Shown here piece after piece: positions 60,035-64,000 of a stretch of 64,000 nucleotides of DNA. The notes under the pieces were generated by a model. It was not told the DNA's origin and did not search any database. It worked only from the letters and a program-made list of their open reading frames with translations. How positions within the stretch are numbered: position 1 is the first letter of the stretch; every line of letters begins with the position of its first letter. Location: positions 1,054,001 through 1,118,000 of the forward strand of contig NZ_CP013373.1 of assembly GCF_001522585.2 (NCBI RefSeq), read 5' to 3'. This DNA is from Burkholderia sp. NRF60-BP8. GTDB lineage: Bacteria > Pseudomonadota > Gammaproteobacteria > Burkholderiales > Burkholderiaceae. Both the position numbers and the translations under genes were made by a program.

Positions 60035-60040
60035 GTATAA
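60035..60040 (+). promoter_or_regulatory. -10 box upstream of the thioesterase gene
   Basis: A perfect TATAAT, without a convincing -35 hexamer at 16-18 bases. It is used here only to choose between two start codons. Confidence 0.4.
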
Positions 60041-60080
60041 TGGCCCGATGACGGCGCCCCTGCCGCCTGGAGCCAGAACA

Positions 60081-60593
60081 ATGCCTCAACCGTCCCCCGT
60101 GCCGGCTGCCCTCGACCGCACCGAAACCGTATTCCGCTTCCTTGCCGAGCCTTCGTCCGTGAACTTCGGCGGCAAGGTGCACGGCGGCGCGCTGATGAAG
60201 TGGATCGACGAGGTCGCGTATGCGTGCGCGGCCGTCTGGTCGAGCCGCTATTGCGTGACGGTCAGCGTCGGCAACATCCGTTTCCAGCGTCCGATCCTGG
60301 TCGGCAATCTGGTCGAGCTGAAGGCGCGCGTCGTCGCGACGGGCCGTACCAGCATGCACATTCATGTGTCGGTGCACGCCGGCGATCCGAAGGGCGGCGT
60401 GCTGCGTCAGACGACCGATTGCCTCGTCGTGTTCGTCGCGGTCGACGAGAACGGCAACCCGGTGCCGGTGCCGCCGTTCGTGCCCGAAACCGACGAGCAG
60501 CGGGTGCTGGCGAAATACGCGGCCGACGTGCGGGCCGCGCTCGACAAAATCGTCGAGATGAAGCCGGAAGAAGTCGCGAAGGGCACCGTCTGA
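60081..60593 (+). CDS. Acyl-CoA thioesterase (hot-dog fold)
   Basis: A 170-residue thioesterase of the YciA/BACH type hydrolysing acyl-CoA. The hot-dog helix contains the active-site segment NFGGKVHGGALMKWIDEVAY (about 28-47), with VTVSVGNIRFQRPILVGN following. A perfect TATAAT lies at 60035-60040, so transcription probably begins near 60047. That makes the ATG at 60048 leaderless, and the ATG at 60081, with GGAG eight bases upstream, the better start. Confidence 0.87.
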   Translation: MPQPSPVPAALDRTETVFRFLAEPSSVNFGGKVHGGALMKWIDEVAYACAAVWSSRYCVTVSVGNIRFQRPILVGNLVELKARVVATGRTSMHIHVSVHAGDPKGGVLRQTTDCLVVFVAVDENGNPVPVPPFVPETDEQRVLAKYAADVRAALDKIVEMKPEEVAKGTV

Positions 60594-60639
60594 GTGCCGC
60601 GGGCGCCGCGCGTCGTGCGCCGCGCCCGCCGTCCTGCCG

Positions 60640-62034
60640 TTACCGCGTGCCGATCATCTGCTCGGGGCGCACCCACGCATCGAATTCCGCCTCGGTCAGG
60701 TAGCCGAGCGCGAGCGCGGCCGCCTTCAGCGTCGTGCCTTCCTTGTGCGCCTTCTTCGCGATCTGCGCGGACTTGTCGTAGCCGATGTGCGGATTGAGCG
60801 CCGTCACGAGCATCAGCGATTCGTTCAGCAACAGATCGATCCGCGCGCGGTTCGGCTCGATGCCCACCGCACAGTGATCGTTGAAGCTCTGCGCGCCGTC
60901 GGCGAGGAGGCGCACCGACTGCAGCACGTTGTGCGCGATCATCGGCCGGAACACGTTCAATTCGAAATTGCCGCTCGCGCCGCCGACGTTGACCGCGACG
61001 TCGTTGCCGAACACCTGGCAGCACAGCATCGTCACGGCTTCCGACTGCGTCGGGTTCACTTTGCCCGGCATGATCGAGCTGCCCGGCTCGTTTTCCGGAA
61101 TCGACAGCTCGCCGAGCCCGCAGCGCGGCCCGCTCGCGAGCCAGCGCACGTCGTTCGCGATCTTCATCAGGCTGGCCGCCACCGTCTTCAGCGCGCCGTG
61201 CGCGAAGACCAGCGCGTCGGCGGCGGCCATCACCTCGAACTTGCTCGGCGCGGTCACGAACGGCAGCTTCGTCAGCCGGCCGATCTCGTCCGCCACGCGC
61301 ACCGCGAACTCCGGATGCGCGTTCAGCCCCGTGCCGACCGCGGTGCCGCCGAGCGCGAGCTCGTACAGGTGCGGCAGCGCCGATTCGACGTGACGGATGC
61401 CGTGGTCGAGTTGCGCGACATAGCCGGAGAACTCCTGGCCGAGCGTGAGCGGCGTGGCGTCCTGCAGGTGCGTGCGGCCGATCTTCACGATGTCGGCGAA
61501 CGCCTTCGACTTCGCGTCGAGCGTCGCGCGCAGCGTGCGCAGTGCCGGCAGCAGGTGATTGACGATCGCATACGCGGCCGCGACGTGCATCGCGGTCGGG
61601 AACACGTCGTTCGACGACTGGCCGCGGTTCACGTCGTCGTTCGGATGCACCTTGCGCGCTTCGCCGCGCTCGCCGCCCATCAGCTCGCTCGCGCGGTTCG
61701 CGATCACCTCGTTGAGGTTCATGTTGGTCTGCGTGCCGGAGCCCGTCTGCCACACCGCGAGCGGGAATTCGCGCGGATGCCGGCCGGCGATGATCTCGTC
61801 GGCGGCTTCGATGATCGCGCGCGCCTTGTCGTCGGCGAGCACGCCGAGCGACTGGTTGACGGCCGCCGCGGCGCGCTTGACGATCGCGAGCGCGTGGATC
61901 AGCTCGGGCGACTGCTTCTCCGTCGAGATCCGGAAATTCTGCAGCGAGCGCTCGGTCTGCGCGCCCCAGAGCCGGTCGGCCGGCACGGCGATCTCGCCGA
62001 ACGTGTCGCGTTCCATCCGAACTGCTTCGTTCAT
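60640..62034 (-). CDS. fumC: Class II fumarate hydratase
   Basis: Iron-independent fumarase (464 residues) of the TCA cycle. [13 protein letters not shown] is the superfamily signature loop, and [20 protein letters not shown] contains the catalytic-site histidine region. An unusually clear GGAGGAG ribosome site precedes the ATG. It converges on the thioesterase gene, with only 46 bases between stops and no terminator hairpin recognised there. Confidence 0.96.
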   Translation of the reverse strand: MNEAVRMERDTFGEIAVPADRLWGAQTERSLQNFRISTEKQSPELIHALAIVKRAAAAVNQSLGVLADDKARAIIEAADEIIAGRHPREFPLAVWQTGSGTQTNMNLNEVIANRASELMGGERGEARKVHPNDDVNRGQSSNDVFPTAMHVAAAYAIVNHLLPALRTLRATLDAKSKAFADIVKIGRTHLQDATPLTLGQEFSGYVAQLDHGIRHVESALPHLYELALGGTAVGTGLNAHPEFAVRVADEIGRLTKLPFVTAPSKFEVMAAADALVFAHGALKTVAASLMKIANDVRWLASGPRCGLGELSIPENEPGSSIMPGKVNPTQSEAVTMLCCQVFGNDVAVNVGGASGNFELNVFRPMIAHNVLQSVRLLADGAQSFNDHCAVGIEPNRARIDLLLNESLMLVTALNPHIGYDKSAQIAKKAHKEGTTLKAAALALGYLTEAEFDAWVRPEQMIGTR

Positions 62035-62186
62035 GATGCACTCCTCCAGGAAAGGGGAAAGGCCGCGCGCCGTCGCGCGGCGTCAGACGTAATCGGACGT
62101 ATCGTGAGGCAGTCGCGCCGCTCGCGCGGCGTCTCGATGGCTATCGACAAGCATAGCGCCGACCGCGATTTTGCGTCGTGTCGCGC

Positions 62187-63575
62187 CTAGCGCGCCGTCG
62201 CGATGAGCGAGGTGGTCTTGCGGTGAAAGCGCCATGCCATCAGTGCGGCGACACTCGCCAGGCCGGCCGCGAGCCCCCACCACAGGCCGCGCGCGCCCAG
62301 GCCCGCGTGGAATGCGAACCAGTAGCCGGTCGGGAAGCCGATGCCCCAGTAGCCGAAGGTCGCGGCGAGCATCGGGATGCGCGTGTCCTTCAGGCCGCGC
62401 AGCGCACCCGACGCGACGGTCTGCATGCCGTCGACGATCTGGAACACCGCGGCGATGCCGAGCAGCGACGCGGCGAGCGACACCGTGGCCGCGTTGGCCG
62501 GGTCGTCGAGGTGCAGGTACAGGCCGACGATCGTATGCGGCGCGACGATCATCACGAGGCCCGACAGCGACATGAAGCCGACGCCGAGCGCGAGCGCGAC
62601 GAAGCCCGCGTGCCGCGCGGCGACGGGCGAGCCCGCGCCGATCCAGTAGCCGACGCGAACATTGGCCGCCTGGCCGATCGCGAGCGGCACCATGAACGAC
62701 ACCGATGCGACGTTCAGCGCGATCTGGTGCGCGGCGAGCGACGTCGCGCCCAGCACGCCGACCGTGAGGCCGGTGGCGAGGAACAGCGTCGATTCGACCC
62801 CGTACGTGATCGCGACCGGCCAGCCGATGCCGATCAGCTCGCCCATCACGGGCAGCTTCGGGCGCGCCGCGGTCACGAAATGGCGGAAGCGCTGCCGGCC
62901 GTGCAGCAGCCAGATCAGCGCGAGCGCGGTGAGCCAGATCGTGATCGTCGTCGCGACGGCCGAACCGAGAAAGCCGAGGCGCGGCAGCCCGAATGCGCCG
63001 TGGATCAGCCCGTAGTTCAGCACGCCGTTGACGCCGACGCCGCCGATCGACACCCACAGGAGCCGCCGCGCGGCGCCGATCGCCGGCAGGAACGCGCGCA
63101 TCAGCCCGACGCCGATCAGGCTGCCGAGCGCCGCGAAGCGCAGGATGCCCGTGTATTCGCCGACGTGATGCGCGAGCAGCGGCGGCTCGTGGAACATCAG
63201 CAGGATCGGTTCGGCAAGCGACAGCGCGACGATGGCCGGAATCGCGAGCAGCACGGACAGCGCGAAGCCCGTCCAGTAGATGTGCGGCACGCGATCCTCG
63301 GCCTGGGCGCCGCGCGCATGCGCGACGCTCACGCTGACCGACGACAGCACGCCTTGCAGGATCGTCACGATGACGAAGAAGAAGTTCGCGCCGAGCCCGC
63401 CCGCCGCGAGCGAATCGGGGCCGAGCGAACCGAGCAGCACCGTGTCGGTGACGCTCATCGCCATCTGGGAAAGTTGCGCGATCGCGAGCGGCGCGGCGAG
63501 GCGTGCGGTATCGGCGGCATGACTGGACAGGGACGGCGGCGCGGCGGCCGTCCTCGTAAGACCGGAATGCGACAT
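62187..63575 (-). CDS. MATE family efflux transporter
   Basis: Twelve-helix multidrug/toxin exporter of 462 residues, made of two homologous halves (about 20-230 and 240-450). The N-terminal region LAAPLAIAQLSQMAMSVTDTVLLG is typical of the NorM-like branch. Substrate cannot be told from sequence. An S4-domain gene lies 138 bases upstream on the same strand. Confidence 0.9.
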   Translation of the reverse strand: MSHSGLTRTAAAPPSLSSHAADTARLAAPLAIAQLSQMAMSVTDTVLLGSLGPDSLAAGGLGANFFFVIVTILQGVLSSVSVSVAHARGAQAEDRVPHIYWTGFALSVLLAIPAIVALSLAEPILLMFHEPPLLAHHVGEYTGILRFAALGSLIGVGLMRAFLPAIGAARRLLWVSIGGVGVNGVLNYGLIHGAFGLPRLGFLGSAVATTITIWLTALALIWLLHGRQRFRHFVTAARPKLPVMGELIGIGWPVAITYGVESTLFLATGLTVGVLGATSLAAHQIALNVASVSFMVPLAIGQAANVRVGYWIGAGSPVAARHAGFVALALGVGFMSLSGLVMIVAPHTIVGLYLHLDDPANAATVSLAASLLGIAAVFQIVDGMQTVASGALRGLKDTRIPMLAATFGYWGIGFPTGYWFAFHAGLGARGLWWGLAAGLASVAALMAWRFHRKTTSLIATAR

Positions 63576-63713
63576 GGAATGGGCGCTCGCGCGGGTGCGG
63601 GCCCGCGCTATATGTATTTATTTTGAGAGACGGCTAGCTTACGGCTTTATTCGTACCGTGTCGAACGCGCGCGCCGATGGCCATGTCGCGGGCAGGGGGA
63701 ACCCCCGCGAGCG

Positions 63714-63932
63714 CTAGGCCTCGCGTACCGCGATGCGCGTGTCGCCGAGCAGCACGACCTGGCCCGCGCGGATCTTGCAGGTCTTGCGAAGCTCGATCGC
63801 GCCGTCCACTTTCACGGCGCCGGACGCGACGATCAGCTTCGCGGTGCCGCCGCTGTCCGCGAGACCGGTGATCTTGAGAAGGTTGTGCAGCTCGACGTAT
63901 TCGCCGGTCAGCGTGAAATCCAGATTGGGCAT
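63714..63932 (-). CDS. S4-domain RNA-binding protein (YbcJ-like)
   Basis: A 72-residue protein formed almost wholly by an S4 RNA-binding domain (about 12-68; LHNLLKITGLADSGGTAKLIVASGAVKVDG). It matches the YbcJ family, probably a ribosome- or RNA-associated factor. Start at 63932 gives the usual full length. Nothing recognisable lies between it and the window end. Confidence 0.88.
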   Translation of the reverse strand: MPNLDFTLTGEYVELHNLLKITGLADSGGTAKLIVASGAVKVDGAIELRKTCKIRAGQVVLLGDTRIAVREA

Positions 63933-64000
63933 GACGAGGAAGGGGCGCTACGCGCGGGAGGAAACGCTCCGCATCATACGGCACCGCGCGCCCGCACGCG

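Overview
The window is a GC-rich (mid-60s percent) stretch of a beta-proteobacterial chromosome. Gene content and order, the ANDDTFALAA tmRNA tag and the protein sequences fit Burkholderia, most likely the Burkholderia cepacia complex and the main chromosome. It is core genome: I found no insertion sequence, prophage, integrase, CRISPR array, rRNA or tRNA gene. The only RNA gene seen is tmRNA.

Layout. 1-6045: fdsGBA, a soluble NAD-dependent molybdenum formate dehydrogenase (fdsA cut by the window edge), divergent from a ModE-like/binding-protein-domain regulator. 6147-7128: two small exported proteins. 7404-10037 (minus): ssrA (tmRNA), gph, ubiG and an OmpA-type protein. 10568-21540 (plus): gyrA, a DUF2059 protein, serC-pheA-tyrA-aroA (serine and aromatic amino acids), cmk, rpsA, ihfB. 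21749-26773: lapA-lapB, UDP-glucose dehydrogenase, hldA and hldD, an envelope/LPS block. 26848-31641: an exported helix-hairpin-helix protein, cysM, mltB, an HDAC-like deacylase and a monoacylglycerol-lipase-type hydrolase. 31860-34361: the metNIQ methionine importer. 34589-36289: etfBA. 36621-38541: dadA divergent from an Lrp-type regulator. 38632-41591: an SOS-controlled radical SAM gene, a TM2 protein and an exported sorbosone-dehydrogenase-like protein. 41729-44024: the rpsP-rimM-trmD-rplS operon. 44112-51988: Nudix CoA pyrophosphatase, CobD/AmpE-like membrane protein, DUF2007 protein, rsgA, M48 protease, orn, mogA, darP, pmbA. 52074-56098: folA and thyA separated by a small exported protein and a VpsR-like sigma54 activator. 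56198-63932: a FecR/DUF6600 Trp-rich exported protein, an ArsR-like regulator, a tiny lipoprotein, an acyl-CoA thioesterase, fumC, a MATE exporter and an S4 RNA-binding protein.

Most genes are housekeeping genes closed by clear hairpin-plus-T terminators. No obviously new multi-gene system was found. The parts most worth a second look are regulatory: a near-consensus LexA operator inside a sigma70 promoter of the PA0069-type radical SAM gene; a palindrome-rich 500-bp control region between a small exported protein and the VpsR-like regulator; a molybdate-type sensor facing the formate dehydrogenase operon; a candidate TetR-type operator before etfBA; and the large Trp/Asn/Pro-biased FecR-domain protein.
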